Shown here: positions 52,899 through 61,500 of the stretch, one piece after another | Layout: each line of letters starts with the position of its first letter | How positions within the stretch are numbered: the stretch's first letter is position 1 | Assembly (NCBI RefSeq): GCF_900105945.1 | Contig: NZ_FNSO01000004.1 | Location: 2,232,001 to 2,296,000, forward strand | Length of the DNA stretch: 64,000 bases | Reading direction: 5' to 3' | From: Amycolatopsis tolypomycina | Lineage (GTDB): Bacteria; Actinomycetota; Actinomycetes; Mycobacteriales; Pseudonocardiaceae | Made by a program: the position numbers and the translations under genes | The notes under the pieces: model-generated | What the model was told of the DNA's origin: nothing | What the model saw: the letters and a program-made list of their open reading frames with translations, nothing else | Database searches by the model: none

Positions 52899-53648
52899 AT
52901 GCAAAGGAGACAAGAGTCTCCGGACGCTGTCAAGGTCCGGACCCTCCCGGTGCAGGTGGCGGCCCACCTGACCCGGCGCATCGTCGCCGGGGAGGTCGAA
53001 GACGGCCGGGCCCCGTCGGAACTCGAGATCTCCCGGGAGTTCGGGGTGTCCCGCGTGGTCGCGCGGGAGACGCTCAAGATCCTTGCCTCACTGGACATCG
53101 TCGACGTCGCGCAGGGCCGCCGTGTCGTCGTGCGCCCCCGCGCGGAGTGGGACTACCTGAGCCCGCTGCTGATCGAGTGGCTGCCCACGGAGATCGTCGA
53201 CGAGCTGCTGCAGGAACTGCACCAGCTGCGCGTGCTGCTCGAGCCCGAGCTGGCCGCGATGGCCGCCGCCAGCGTCACCGGCGAGACGCTGGCGCGGCTG
53301 CGGGACGAGATCGGCCGCATGGCGGAGCTCGAGGCCGATCCCGAGGCCTACCTCGAGGTCGACCAGGAGTTCCACATGGAGATCTGCCGGGCGGCCGACA
53401 ACCGCATCCTCGACCGGATCATGTACTCCGCCCGCTGGCTCGGCACCGCCAGCCGCCGCCTCACCAACGAGGCGCCGGCCGGCAGCCTGCACCGCGCCAC
53501 CGCCCAGCACACGGAGATCTACGAGGCGCTCGTGGCGCGCGACCCGGAGGCCGCCCGCTCGGCGATGCGCCGGCACCTGAGCAACAACTACACCACGCTC
53601 CTCGCGGAGAAGGAGCAGCGAAGCAAGCGGGCCGCCCGGCGGCGTTAG
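52899..53648 (+). CDS. GntR-family regulator, FadR subfamily
   Basis: A 249-residue regulator. Winged helix: APSELEISREFGVSRVVARET and VDVAQGRRVVVRP. The FCD domain has YLEVDQEFHMEICRAADN and HRATAQHTEIYEALVARD, with Asp/His metal-ligand spacing as in other FadR-type sensors. It is placed between the divergent sugar acid dehydratase and the downstream sugar ABC importer, so its effector is probably a sugar acid or its keto-deoxy product. It differs clearly from the GntR protein at 38665. Confidence 0.9.
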   Translation: MQRRQESPDAVKVRTLPVQVAAHLTRRIVAGEVEDGRAPSELEISREFGVSRVVARETLKILASLDIVDVAQGRRVVVRPRAEWDYLSPLLIEWLPTEIVDELLQELHQLRVLLEPELAAMAAASVTGETLARLRDEIGRMAELEADPEAYLEVDQEFHMEICRAADNRILDRIMYSARWLGTASRRLTNEAPAGSLHRATAQHTEIYEALVARDPEAARSAMRRHLSNNYTTLLAEKEQRSKRAARRR

Positions 53649-53938
53649 ACGCACTGCACGACACAGCAGGACACTGCACGACCGAGTTCCGCCAACGTTG
53701 GCGAGGACGGACGAGGCATGGCAGCACCCGCGATCCTGCCGGCCACCGGGCCCGGGCCGCCCGGCGGCGACATCGCGCGGGTGCGCCCGCCCGCCCTCGC
53801 GCCCGGCTCACGCACCCGTGGTCCGGCATCACTCACCGCATGAACGACCCGCAGCGCGGCGCACGCCCCGCTGTCCCGCCGGTTGCACCGTCGCCCCGTC
53901 GGTCCGCGTCCGCCCGATCGGACGCGAAAGGAGTGGTC
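53649..53938. promoter_or_regulatory. Promoter region of the sugar ABC operon with palindrome and direct repeats
   Basis: 290 bp with no supported gene. CACTGCACGAC occurs twice, at 53652-53662 and 53672-53682 (20-bp offset). A perfect 14-bp palindrome CGCCAACGTTGGCG lies at 53690-53703. These are good candidates for regulator sites of the importer operon. A strong ribosome site GAAAGGAG precedes ATG 53939. Confidence 0.5.
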
Positions 53939-55363
53939 ATGGCAGAGAAAACGGACTGGTCGAGACGCTCGTTCCTCGGCATGAGCGCGCTGGGTTTGCT
54001 CGGTCTCGCCGGGTGCAGCAGCAGCCCCGCACCCGCACCGAAGGTCGACGTCCAGGTGCCCCAACCCCTGCTCGACCAGGCAGCCTCGCTGCGCGGTGGC
54101 TCGGCGGGGATGCTGTCGCAGAAGCTGTATTCGGAGGCCGCCAACAAGGCGCTGGACAAGGCGCTGCAGGTGTTCGCCCAGGCCACCGGCACCACGATCC
54201 GCAACGACCTCGTCTCCGGCGACGCCGGGGACATGGTCGCGAAGATGGATGCCGAGGTGAAGGCGGGCACCAGCCGCGACCTGGCCTTCGTCAGCGATCG
54301 GCGGTTCGTCGGCCAGCTCCACAACCTCGGCGCCCTCACCGACGTCACCGACGTCGTCGAGGAAATGCGTGCGCTCTACGGGGATCCCGCGACCGAGGCG
54401 AACAACTACTGCGTCTTCGACGGGCGCTGGTTCGCGATCCCGTACCACTTCATCGCGACCGGGATGTACCTGCGCAAGGACTGGTACCAGGAGAAGGGGC
54501 TGCCGCTCAAGCCCTACTACACGTGGGAAGAACTGCGGGACAACGCGTTGGCGGTGTCCGACCCGGCGAAGCGGCGCTTCGGCTGGGGGCTCACGGTGAA
54601 CCGCTCCGGCGACGCCAACGGGTTCATCGCGAACGTCATCAACACCTACGGCGGGGCGATCGCGGACAACACCGGAACGAAGGTGGTCTTCAACTCGCCG
54701 GAGACCGTCGAAGCGGTCTCGTTCATCGGCGACATCTACACGAACCCGAAGTACACGCCGATGCTGCCGCCGGGCATCGGCAGCTGGACCGACTCGAGCA
54801 ACAACGAGAACTGGCTGGCGCAGATCCTCGGCCTCACGCTCAACCAGTTCAGCGTCTACGCCGACTCCAAGACCAAGAAGAACCCGGTCTACGCCAACAC
54901 GCACGTGTTCAACGGCGCCACCGGACCGGCGATCGACCGGCCGCTCGCGTTCGGCGAGTCCAACTCGTTCGTCGTGTTCAAGGGCGCGAAGAACCCCGAG
55001 CTCGCCAAGCTGGTGGCGAAGTTCATGGTCGGCGGGAGCGCGCTGCTCGGCGTCGCGAAGGAAGCACCGTGCCTGGTCAACCCGTCGTGGAGCAAGGTGT
55101 GGGACTCCGACCCGTACTACACCGGCGGTGACCCGGCCTTCCCCGCGCTGCGGGAGCAGACCCGCGCGCCGCTCCCGGTGAAGACCCGCACGGGCTTCGC
55201 GTTCCCGCAGGCGCCGAGCCCCGGCGAGCAGGCCGCCACCGCCGCCTACGTGCTGACCGACATGATGCAGTCGGTCATCCAGGGCACCCGGCCCGCCGAC
55301 GCCGTGGCCGCGACCCACGCGCGGATCGTCCAGGTCTTCGAGCAGCAGGGCTACCGGCAATGA
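53939..55363 (+). CDS. Tat-exported sugar-type ABC binding lipoprotein
   Basis: A 474-residue family 1 (carbohydrate-type) solute-binding protein. The signal has a twin-arginine motif SRRSFLG and a lipobox LAGC (Cys26), so it is probably Tat-exported and lipidated. The body has ARDLAF-like substrate-domain spacing: KAGTSRDLAFVSDRRFV, NNYCVFDGRWFAIPYHF, TWEELRDNALAVSDP and RPLAFGESNSFVVFKGAKNP. The strong ribosome site GAAAGGAG fixes ATG 53939. The stop overlaps the permease start (ATGA). It probably carries a sugar or sugar acid for the neighbouring dehydratase and RraA-like enzyme. Confidence 0.9.
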   Translation: MAEKTDWSRRSFLGMSALGLLGLAGCSSSPAPAPKVDVQVPQPLLDQAASLRGGSAGMLSQKLYSEAANKALDKALQVFAQATGTTIRNDLVSGDAGDMVAKMDAEVKAGTSRDLAFVSDRRFVGQLHNLGALTDVTDVVEEMRALYGDPATEANNYCVFDGRWFAIPYHFIATGMYLRKDWYQEKGLPLKPYYTWEELRDNALAVSDPAKRRFGWGLTVNRSGDANGFIANVINTYGGAIADNTGTKVVFNSPETVEAVSFIGDIYTNPKYTPMLPPGIGSWTDSSNNENWLAQILGLTLNQFSVYADSKTKKNPVYANTHVFNGATGPAIDRPLAFGESNSFVVFKGAKNPELAKLVAKFMVGGSALLGVAKEAPCLVNPSWSKVWDSDPYYTGGDPAFPALREQTRAPLPVKTRTGFAFPQAPSPGEQAATAAYVLTDMMQSVIQGTRPADAVAATHARIVQVFEQQGYRQ

Positions 55364-57366
55364 CGATCCTTCGTCCGCGCCCGGCGCCGGCCCGTCCGGC
55401 GCCGGGCGCGTCGTCCTCGCTCACCGCGTCGCAGCGGCTGCTCGGACGTGACTGGCGGCTCGCCGCGGTGTTCGTCGGGCCGACGCTGCTGCTGGTCGCC
55501 GGCCTGATCCTGGTCCCGATCTTCAGCTCGATCGTCACCAGCACCACCGAGCGCCACGGCGCGGAGACGGTCTTCGTCGGGCTGGACAACTACACCGCCC
55601 TCGTCGACGACGCCCTGTTCCACCGGGGCGTGCTCAACTCGTTCGTCTTCACCGCGTACGCCGAGATCTTCAAGGTGGCCTTCGGTCTCATCGGGGCGAT
55701 GCTGCTGCACCACCTGCGCCGCGGCCGCGCGATCGTGGCCGGGGTGATCCTGCTGCCGTGGGTGATCCCGACGGTCGTCACGGCCTTCACCTGGCGGTCG
55801 CTGCTCGACCCGATCTTCGGCAGCGTCAACGTCCAGCTGACCGACTCGGGGATCGGTCCTTTCCTCGCCGCGATCGGGCTCGTCGACTCCTGGCCCGCGG
55901 AGTGGCTGTCCGATCCCGCGCTCGCGATGCCGTCGGTGATCCTGGTCAACGTCTGGAAGGGCATCCCGTTCTTCACGGTGACGTTCCTGGCCGGGCTCAA
56001 GGCCATCGACGGCAACCTCCACGAAGCCGCGATGGTCGACGGCGCCTCGCCGTGGCAGCGCTTCCTGCACATCACGCTGCCGGGGCTGCGCAACGTCATG
56101 ATCGTGACGGTGCTGCTGTCGTCGATCTGGACGTTCAACAACTTCGACCTGATCTGGCTGATGACCCAGGGCGGTCCGGGGGACGCGACCGCCCCGTACG
56201 TGATGGTGGCCTACTCGAAGGCCATCCAGCAGCTGCAGCTGGGTGCGGGCGCCGCGGTCACGCTGGTGATGCTGCCGGTCATCGCGATCCTCGTGGTGCT
56301 CCTCGTGCGGGTGATGCGGCGCAGCGACTCACCGGGCACGGGCGATCCGGGCCGGCGGCGGCTGACGCCCGCTCAGCGCCGGGCGCTGCCCTGGGTGATC
56401 GTCGCGGGTGCGGCGCTCGTGCTGGCCTGGGCGTCACCGCAGATCGCCTGGAAGGCCGCGCTCGTGCTGGGGGTGTTCGTGGTGCTCGCGGCCGCCGTCG
56501 GCCGGGTCGTCTCCGCGCTCGCCATCCGGGGCAGCCGGCCGGCCGCCCGGCTGGTCGGCGGGACCGGCAGCGGCATCGCACTCGTGGGGCTGCTGGGTTT
56601 CGTGCTCGCCCCGCTCTACTGGATGACGGTCACGGCCTTCAAGTCCGACGACCAGATCGTCGCGCGCACCGACGACCTCTGGCCGACGCCGTGGACCACC
56701 GAGCAGTTCACCAACCTGTTCACCGGCGCGTTCGGCACCTGGTACGTCAACACGATCCTGGTGTCGGTGGCGTCGACCGTGATCGCGCTGGTCTGCGCGG
56801 CGCTGGCCGGCTATGCGTTGGCACGCTTGAAGTTCCGAGGTTCGGAGAGCTTCACGGTGACGATCCTGCTCACCTACGTGATGCCGGGCGCGCTGCTGTT
56901 CATCCCGCTGTACCGGATGATGAGCGGGATCGGGCTCAACGACTCGCTGTGGTCGCTGGTGCTCGCCTACCCGACGTTCACCCTGCCGTTCGCGACCTGG
57001 CTGCTGGTCGGCTACTTCAAGTCGATCCCGGCGGAGCTGGAGGAGGCCGCGCTGGTCGACGGCTGCACGCGGTTCGGGGCGTTCCGCCGGATCGTGCTGC
57101 CGCTGGCCAAGCCGGGCCTGCTCGCGGTCGCGCTGTTCACGCTCACCAACGCGTGGAACGAGTTCCTCTTCGCGTTCGTGTTCATCACCAAGGACGAGAA
57201 CAAGACACTGCCGGTCGGCATGCAGTCGATGATCTTCGGCGACGTCGTCCCGCAGGGCCAGCTGGCGGCGGCGTCGCTGCTGATCAGCATCCCGGTCGTG
57301 CTCATGTACGGCTTCGGGCAGCGGTTCCTGACCGAAGGGCTCACCGCGGGGGCGGTGAAGGGATGA
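55360..57366 (+). CDS. Fused two-domain sugar ABC permease (MalF-MalG type)
   Basis: A 668-residue membrane protein in which both permease subunits are joined. The first half (about 1-315) ends in VIAILVVLLVRVMRR and has the EAA loop EAAMVDGASPWQRFLHITLP. A linker with two or three extra hydrophobic segments follows (about 340-390, LPWVIVAGAALVLAWASP, AALVLGVFVVLAAAVGRVV). The second half has EAALVDGCTRFGAFRRIVLP and ends FLTEGLTAGAVKG. Sugar permeases are usually two separate genes. No ATPase gene is adjacent, which is normal for actinomycete sugar importers using a shared MsiK-type ATPase. It converges directly on the RraA-family gene with no gap. Confidence 0.9.
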   Translation: MTILRPRPAPARPAPGASSSLTASQRLLGRDWRLAAVFVGPTLLLVAGLILVPIFSSIVTSTTERHGAETVFVGLDNYTALVDDALFHRGVLNSFVFTAYAEIFKVAFGLIGAMLLHHLRRGRAIVAGVILLPWVIPTVVTAFTWRSLLDPIFGSVNVQLTDSGIGPFLAAIGLVDSWPAEWLSDPALAMPSVILVNVWKGIPFFTVTFLAGLKAIDGNLHEAAMVDGASPWQRFLHITLPGLRNVMIVTVLLSSIWTFNNFDLIWLMTQGGPGDATAPYVMVAYSKAIQQLQLGAGAAVTLVMLPVIAILVVLLVRVMRRSDSPGTGDPGRRRLTPAQRRALPWVIVAGAALVLAWASPQIAWKAALVLGVFVVLAAAVGRVVSALAIRGSRPAARLVGGTGSGIALVGLLGFVLAPLYWMTVTAFKSDDQIVARTDDLWPTPWTTEQFTNLFTGAFGTWYVNTILVSVASTVIALVCAALAGYALARLKFRGSESFTVTILLTYVMPGALLFIPLYRMMSGIGLNDSLWSLVLAYPTFTLPFATWLLVGYFKSIPAELEEAALVDGCTRFGAFRRIVLPLAKPGLLAVALFTLTNAWNEFLFAFVFITKDENKTLPVGMQSMIFGDVVPQGQLAAASLLISIPVVLMYGFGQRFLTEGLTAGAVKG

Positions 57367-58107
57367 TCACTCCTTGCCCTGTGCGGCGCGCCACCGTTCG
57401 TACTCGGGCCGGGCCTCGTCCGACAGCGGGTAGTACCGGCGCAGATCGCCGCCCTCGGCCAGCCGGATGCGGGAGAACTCCTCCCATTCCGCATGTTCCT
57501 GCGCGGCGGCCAGCAGCGCGGGCGCGAGCTTCACCGGCACCACGACCGCACCGTCGTCGTCGGCGACGATGATGTCGCCCGGCTCGACGAGCGTGCCACC
57601 GCACGCCACCGGGACGTTGACGGCGGCCGGGACGATGTCGGTCTGCGCGTGGAAGTTCGGCGTGGCGCCCCGGATCCACAGCCCCAAGCCGAGCTTCTTG
57701 GCTTCGCCGATGTCGCGCAGGCAGCCGTCGACCACGACACCGACGCCACCGCGGCCCTTGAAGTAGGTCAGCATCATCTCCCCGAACACCCCGCTGCCCA
57801 TGTCGCCGCGCGCGTCGACGACGATGAGGTCGCCGGCCTGCGCGTGGTACATGACATGCCGGTGCAGCTGCTTCTCCGGCTCGGCGTATTCGTCGACGGG
57901 GTAAAGGTCTTCCCGCTTCGGCAGGAACTGCAGCGTCAGCGCGGGACCGGCCACGCGCACACCGGGCGTCACGGAGACGGGGCCACGGAGGAAGGCACTG
58001 CGAATCCCCATGCGGCTGAGTTCCGCACTGGCTGTCGCGCTGCCGACGGCGGCGAGGGCGGCGCTGAGTTCGGCGGGTGGGCGAACGATGCCGGGTGTCT
58101 CGACCAC
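57367..58107 (-). CDS. RraA-family protein, possible keto-acid aldolase/decarboxylase
   Basis: A 246-residue protein with the family pattern VGSATASAELSRMGIRSAFLRGPVS, DARGDMGSGVFGEMM and VVVDGCLRDIGEAKKLGL (Arg-Asp pair used for metal and keto acid binding in aldolases of this fold), then DIIVADDDGAVVVPV. Members include 4-hydroxy-4-methyl-2-oxoglutarate aldolase and oxaloacetate decarboxylases. GTG 58107 with CAGGGAG upstream is chosen over the longer frame to 58230. Next to a sugar acid dehydratase and importer, cleavage of a keto-deoxy sugar acid is a plausible role. Confidence 0.82.
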   Translation of the reverse strand: MVETPGIVRPPAELSAALAAVGSATASAELSRMGIRSAFLRGPVSVTPGVRVAGPALTLQFLPKREDLYPVDEYAEPEKQLHRHVMYHAQAGDLIVVDARGDMGSGVFGEMMLTYFKGRGGVGVVVDGCLRDIGEAKKLGLGLWIRGATPNFHAQTDIVPAAVNVPVACGGTLVEPGDIIVADDDGAVVVPVKLAPALLAAAQEHAEWEEFSRIRLAEGGDLRRYYPLSDEARPEYERWRAAQGKE

Positions 58108-58150
58108 GTCGGGGGCTCCCTGGGTTCGCGCGGAGAGTTCGAAGTCGAGC

Positions 58151-59890
58151 TTAGTGCGAGCGAACCCGCTTCCGCGACGTCGTAAGGCCCGGAACGGCTG
58201 CGGCGAGCACCGACAACAACACGAGGGCACCGGCCGGGGCGAGGGTGGTCCACGGCGCCAGTTCCAGATACGGCTGGTTCTCCGCCAGCAGCCGGCCCCA
58301 GTCCGGGGTGGGCGGTTGCTCGCCCAGGCCGAGGAAGCCGAGGGAAGCCAGGACCAGGATCGTCGTCGGCAGGCGGAGGGCGGCGTTGCGGACGACGGCC
58401 GGCAGCACCGCGGGCAGCAGGTGGTGACGCACCAGGTGGAGCGGGCCCGCGCCGAACGAAATCGATGCCTGCACGTAGTTCGTGGCCCGTTCCCGTTCGA
58501 GCAGGGCCGCGGTCTGGGCGGCGTAGGGCGTCCAGCCGACCAGGCACACCGCGCACGCCGCGCCCCACACCGACGGGCCCGTGACCGCGGTCGTCAGCAG
58601 GCCGGCCAGTACCGCGGGCAGCGTCGACAGCACTTCGGTCAGGCCGGCGCCGGCCGGGCCCGCCATGCCCAGCAGCACCCCGATGACGACCGCGGCCGCC
58701 GTCACCGCGAGTGCCACCGCGGTCGTGCGAAGTGCGCCGTGGCCCAGGCGGGCCAGCATGTCCCGGCCGAGGGCGTCCGTGCCCAGGGGGTGGGCGGCCG
58801 AGGGCGGGAGCAGGCGGGCCGCGGTGTCCACTGAGGACGGATCGCGGAGCAGGCCGGCGATGCCGACGGCGAGCAGGACGAGCGCGCAGCCGCCGGCCAC
58901 CCGGCCGGGGGAGCGGCGGCGAACCGGTGGTGGCGCCGCGGCCAGGCCGCCGTCGCGGAGGGCGGGCCCGGCCAGCCGGCGGCACGCGGCTCTGACCAGC
59001 AGGCCGGCCCCGATGCCGAGCAGGGCCAGGAGCAGGGTGGCGGTCTGCAGCGGCGGGAGGTCCTGGGCCAGCGCGGCGTCCAGGGCGAGCCGGCCGAGGC
59101 CCGGGATGTTGAAGACCTTCTCCACCGCGACCGCGCCGCCGACCAGGCCGACCACGCTGGGCACCAGCTGCGGGACCACGCCGGCCAGCGCGCCGCGCAG
59201 GATCGGCCGGACCAGCCGCCCCGGCCGGAAGCCGGCGGCGTGCCAGGTCCGGACCCACGGCTCGCCGAAGGTGGCGGGCAGGGCGTGGGCGAGCAGGCCG
59301 CCGATCACCGCCCCGGACGGGACGCCGAGGGCGAGCGCGGGCAACACCATGGCCGCCGGGCCCGTCCAGCCACCGGGCGGGAACCAGCCCAGCCACACGC
59401 CGAAGACGGTGGCGAGCAGCGAGGCGAGCAGGAACTTGGGCAGCGCGGCGAGCGAGGCGGCCACCGTCCCGCCGCCGTCGTGCGGCAGCCGCCGGGACCC
59501 GCGGTACAGCGTGCGGGTGCTGACCAGCGCGGCCACCGCGATCGTCACCACGAGGGTGGCGAGCATCAGCGTGAGCGAGACGCCCAGTGCGGTCACGACC
59601 GGGGGCAGCACCGGGGCGCCCGACACCCAGGACGTGCCCGCGTCCCCGCGCGGCAGCCCGCCGAGCCAGTGCCCGAGGTGCGTCAGCGGGCCCTGGTCCA
59701 GGTCCAGTTCCGCCCGCACCGCGGCCAGCTGCTCAGGGGTGGGCGCCTGGTCGGCGGACCGGGCCGCCAGCACCGTCCGCGCGGGGTCGGTGCCGGACAG
59801 CCACGGCAGGAACGCGACCGCCGCCAGCAGGGCGCCGCCGGCGGCGAGCCGGCCCGCGCCCGCGTGCCACCGAGGGGCGGCCGCGATCAC
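58151..59890 (-). CDS. Fused two-domain peptide/nickel-type ABC permease, iron box operon
   Basis: A 579-residue paralogue of the permease at 48281 with the same DppB-DppC fusion. N-terminal half: ALLAAVAFLPWLSGTDPARTV, VVPQLVPSVVGLVGGAVAVE, KVFNIPGLGRLALDAALAQ. C-terminal half: HPLGTDALGRDMLARLGHGA, SFGAGPLHLVRHHLLPAVL and GFLGLGEQPPTPDWG. GTG 59890 overlaps the binding protein stop (GTGA). No ATPase is encoded nearby. It probably carries the ligand of the partner lipoprotein across the membrane under iron limitation. Confidence 0.88.
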   Translation of the reverse strand: MIAAAPRWHAGAGRLAAGGALLAAVAFLPWLSGTDPARTVLAARSADQAPTPEQLAAVRAELDLDQGPLTHLGHWLGGLPRGDAGTSWVSGAPVLPPVVTALGVSLTLMLATLVVTIAVAALVSTRTLYRGSRRLPHDGGGTVAASLAALPKFLLASLLATVFGVWLGWFPPGGWTGPAAMVLPALALGVPSGAVIGGLLAHALPATFGEPWVRTWHAAGFRPGRLVRPILRGALAGVVPQLVPSVVGLVGGAVAVEKVFNIPGLGRLALDAALAQDLPPLQTATLLLALLGIGAGLLVRAACRRLAGPALRDGGLAAAPPPVRRRSPGRVAGGCALVLLAVGIAGLLRDPSSVDTAARLLPPSAAHPLGTDALGRDMLARLGHGALRTTAVALAVTAAAVVIGVLLGMAGPAGAGLTEVLSTLPAVLAGLLTTAVTGPSVWGAACAVCLVGWTPYAAQTAALLERERATNYVQASISFGAGPLHLVRHHLLPAVLPAVVRNAALRLPTTILVLASLGFLGLGEQPPTPDWGRLLAENQPYLELAPWTTLAPAGALVLLSVLAAAVPGLTTSRKRVRSH

Positions 59891-61392
59891 TTCAGGCGCG
59901 TGTCGAGGGTGATCAGCGAGCGCTCGCGCGGATCGAGGACCACTCCGTCGACGTTGGTGCCGATGCCCTGCACGACCTTCTCGTGGACCAGCGGGACCAC
60001 CGCGTCCGTGCGCAGGATCTCCGCCTCCGCCCGCATGATCTTCTGCCGCCGGAGCGCGGGGTCGGCTTCCGCGGCGGCCGCCGTGACGGCCTGGTCGACG
60101 CCGGCGTCCTTCAGCCCGGCGATGTTGTAGACACCGGTGCTCAGGTAGTCGCTCGCGAGGTAGGCCACCGCGTCCCCGGTGTCGAGGAGCGTCACCCGCG
60201 ACAGGATGAGCGCGTCGTACTTGCCGGCGAGGAGGTCGGCCTCCATCTGCGTGTACTCGCGCACGTCCTGCTGCACGGCGAACCCGGCCCGCTCCAGCTG
60301 CTGCTGCAGCACCGTCGCGGCTTCGGGCAGTTCGGCGCGGTTGGTGTAGGTGGCCAGGCGCAGCGTCCGGCCCTGGGTCTTCGCCCGGGTTTCGGCGGCG
60401 GTCGCGGCCGTCGCCCGGCCGGTCACCGCGACGCGCTGCCCGGCGGCCCAGGGGATGGCGGGCCCGAACAGGCCCGGCGCCGGGTCGGCGTAGCCGCCGA
60501 AGACCGAGCCGACGAGGGCGGAGCCGTCCACCGCGCCGCGGGCGGCGGCCCGCAGGCCCGGGTCGGTGAAGATCCCGCCGGCGGTGTTGAGGATCAGGCT
60601 GTCGGCCCGGACGGAGGCCACCTCGTGCCGGGTGTCCGCGGCCAGCAGGGGCGCCTGGGCGGTCGGGATCCACTCGGCGATGTCGACCTCGTGCGCGCGC
60701 AGGGCGTTGGCGCGGGCGGTCCCGTCGGCGATCCAGGTGACGTCGATGCCGGCGGCCTTCGCCGTGCCGCCCCAGTAGCCGTCGAAGCGGTCGAGGGTCG
60801 CCTGGGTCTTCCCCGTGAGCTTGGTGAGCCGGTAGGCACCGGTGCCGGTGCCCACCGGGCTGACCGTGCCGTCCGCGGCGTACGCCTTCGCCGAGAAGAT
60901 GCCCAGCGCGGGGCTGGCCAGCCGGAGCGGGAGGACCGGGTCCGCGGTCTTCGTCCGGATCGTGACGGTGCCGTCGGCGCCGGCCTGCGTGCTCAGCGTG
61001 ACGTCGCTGAGCACGCGTGGCCGGGTTTTGGCCGCCCCGGCGTGGTCGAGGGCGTTCACCACGGACGCGGCCGTGACGTCGGTGCCGTCCTGGAACTTCG
61101 CCGGGCGCAGCCGGAAGACCCACGTCGTGGCGTCCTGGCGGGTCCAGGAGGTCGCCAGCGCGGGGACGGCGGCCCCGTCCCGGTCCAGCGCCGTGAGTCC
61201 CTCGGCCACGGACAGCTTGCCCAGCGCGGTGGCGTCGTTGCTGTACGGCGAGAGCGCCTGGGCCGGCGGCACCGCCAGCGCGACCCGCAGCCGGGCGGCC
61301 GCCGGGTTCGCGGCGGGGGTGCTGCCGGCGGCGAAACAGCCGCCCAGCAACGGGACGAGAGCCAGCACGGCCCAGAGCCGGGGTGAACGCAC
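59887..61392 (-). CDS. Peptide/nickel-type ABC binding lipoprotein under an iron box
   Basis: A 501-residue family 5 solute-binding protein. GTG 61392 with AGGACAGGACTG upstream is chosen because the signal VRSPRLWAVLALVPLLGGC follows at once (Cys19); the in-frame ATG 61458 would add 22 residues before it. Body patterns: LSVAEGLTALDRDGAAVPAL, RLRPAKFQDGTDVTAASVV, LASPALGIFSAKAYA and QATLDRFDGYWGG. It is paralogous to 46776-48260. The IdeR-type box about 70 bases upstream suggests an iron-scarcity role such as uptake of a siderophore or opine-type metallophore. Confidence 0.87.
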   Translation of the reverse strand: MRSPRLWAVLALVPLLGGCFAAGSTPAANPAAARLRVALAVPPAQALSPYSNDATALGKLSVAEGLTALDRDGAAVPALATSWTRQDATTWVFRLRPAKFQDGTDVTAASVVNALDHAGAAKTRPRVLSDVTLSTQAGADGTVTIRTKTADPVLPLRLASPALGIFSAKAYAADGTVSPVGTGTGAYRLTKLTGKTQATLDRFDGYWGGTAKAAGIDVTWIADGTARANALRAHEVDIAEWIPTAQAPLLAADTRHEVASVRADSLILNTAGGIFTDPGLRAAARGAVDGSALVGSVFGGYADPAPGLFGPAIPWAAGQRVAVTGRATAATAAETRAKTQGRTLRLATYTNRAELPEAATVLQQQLERAGFAVQQDVREYTQMEADLLAGKYDALILSRVTLLDTGDAVAYLASDYLSTGVYNIAGLKDAGVDQAVTAAAAEADPALRRQKIMRAEAEILRTDAVVPLVHEKVVQGIGTNVDGVVLDPRERSLITLDTRLK

Positions 61393-61459
61393 GATCAGTC
61401 CTGTCCTGCGGGAGAGCGGTCGCCCGGGCGGCGACCGCGGGCAGGGCCGGGTCAGCATA

Positions 61460-61478
61460 TGAGGTTAGGCTTACCATG
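61460..61478 (-). promoter_or_regulatory. IdeR/DtxR-type iron box
   Basis: TGAGGTTAGGCTTACCATG (plus strand) matches 16 of 19 positions of the IdeR/DtxR consensus TWAGGTWAGSCTWACCTWA, with the inner 14 bases AGGTTAGGCTTACC fully matching. It lies between the GH3 gene end and the binding protein start on the minus strand, at the expected promoter position. Iron-loaded IdeR (DmdR1) should repress the operon. Confidence 0.88.
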
Positions 61479-61500
61479 CTCACCCAAGGTGATTGAGGTC

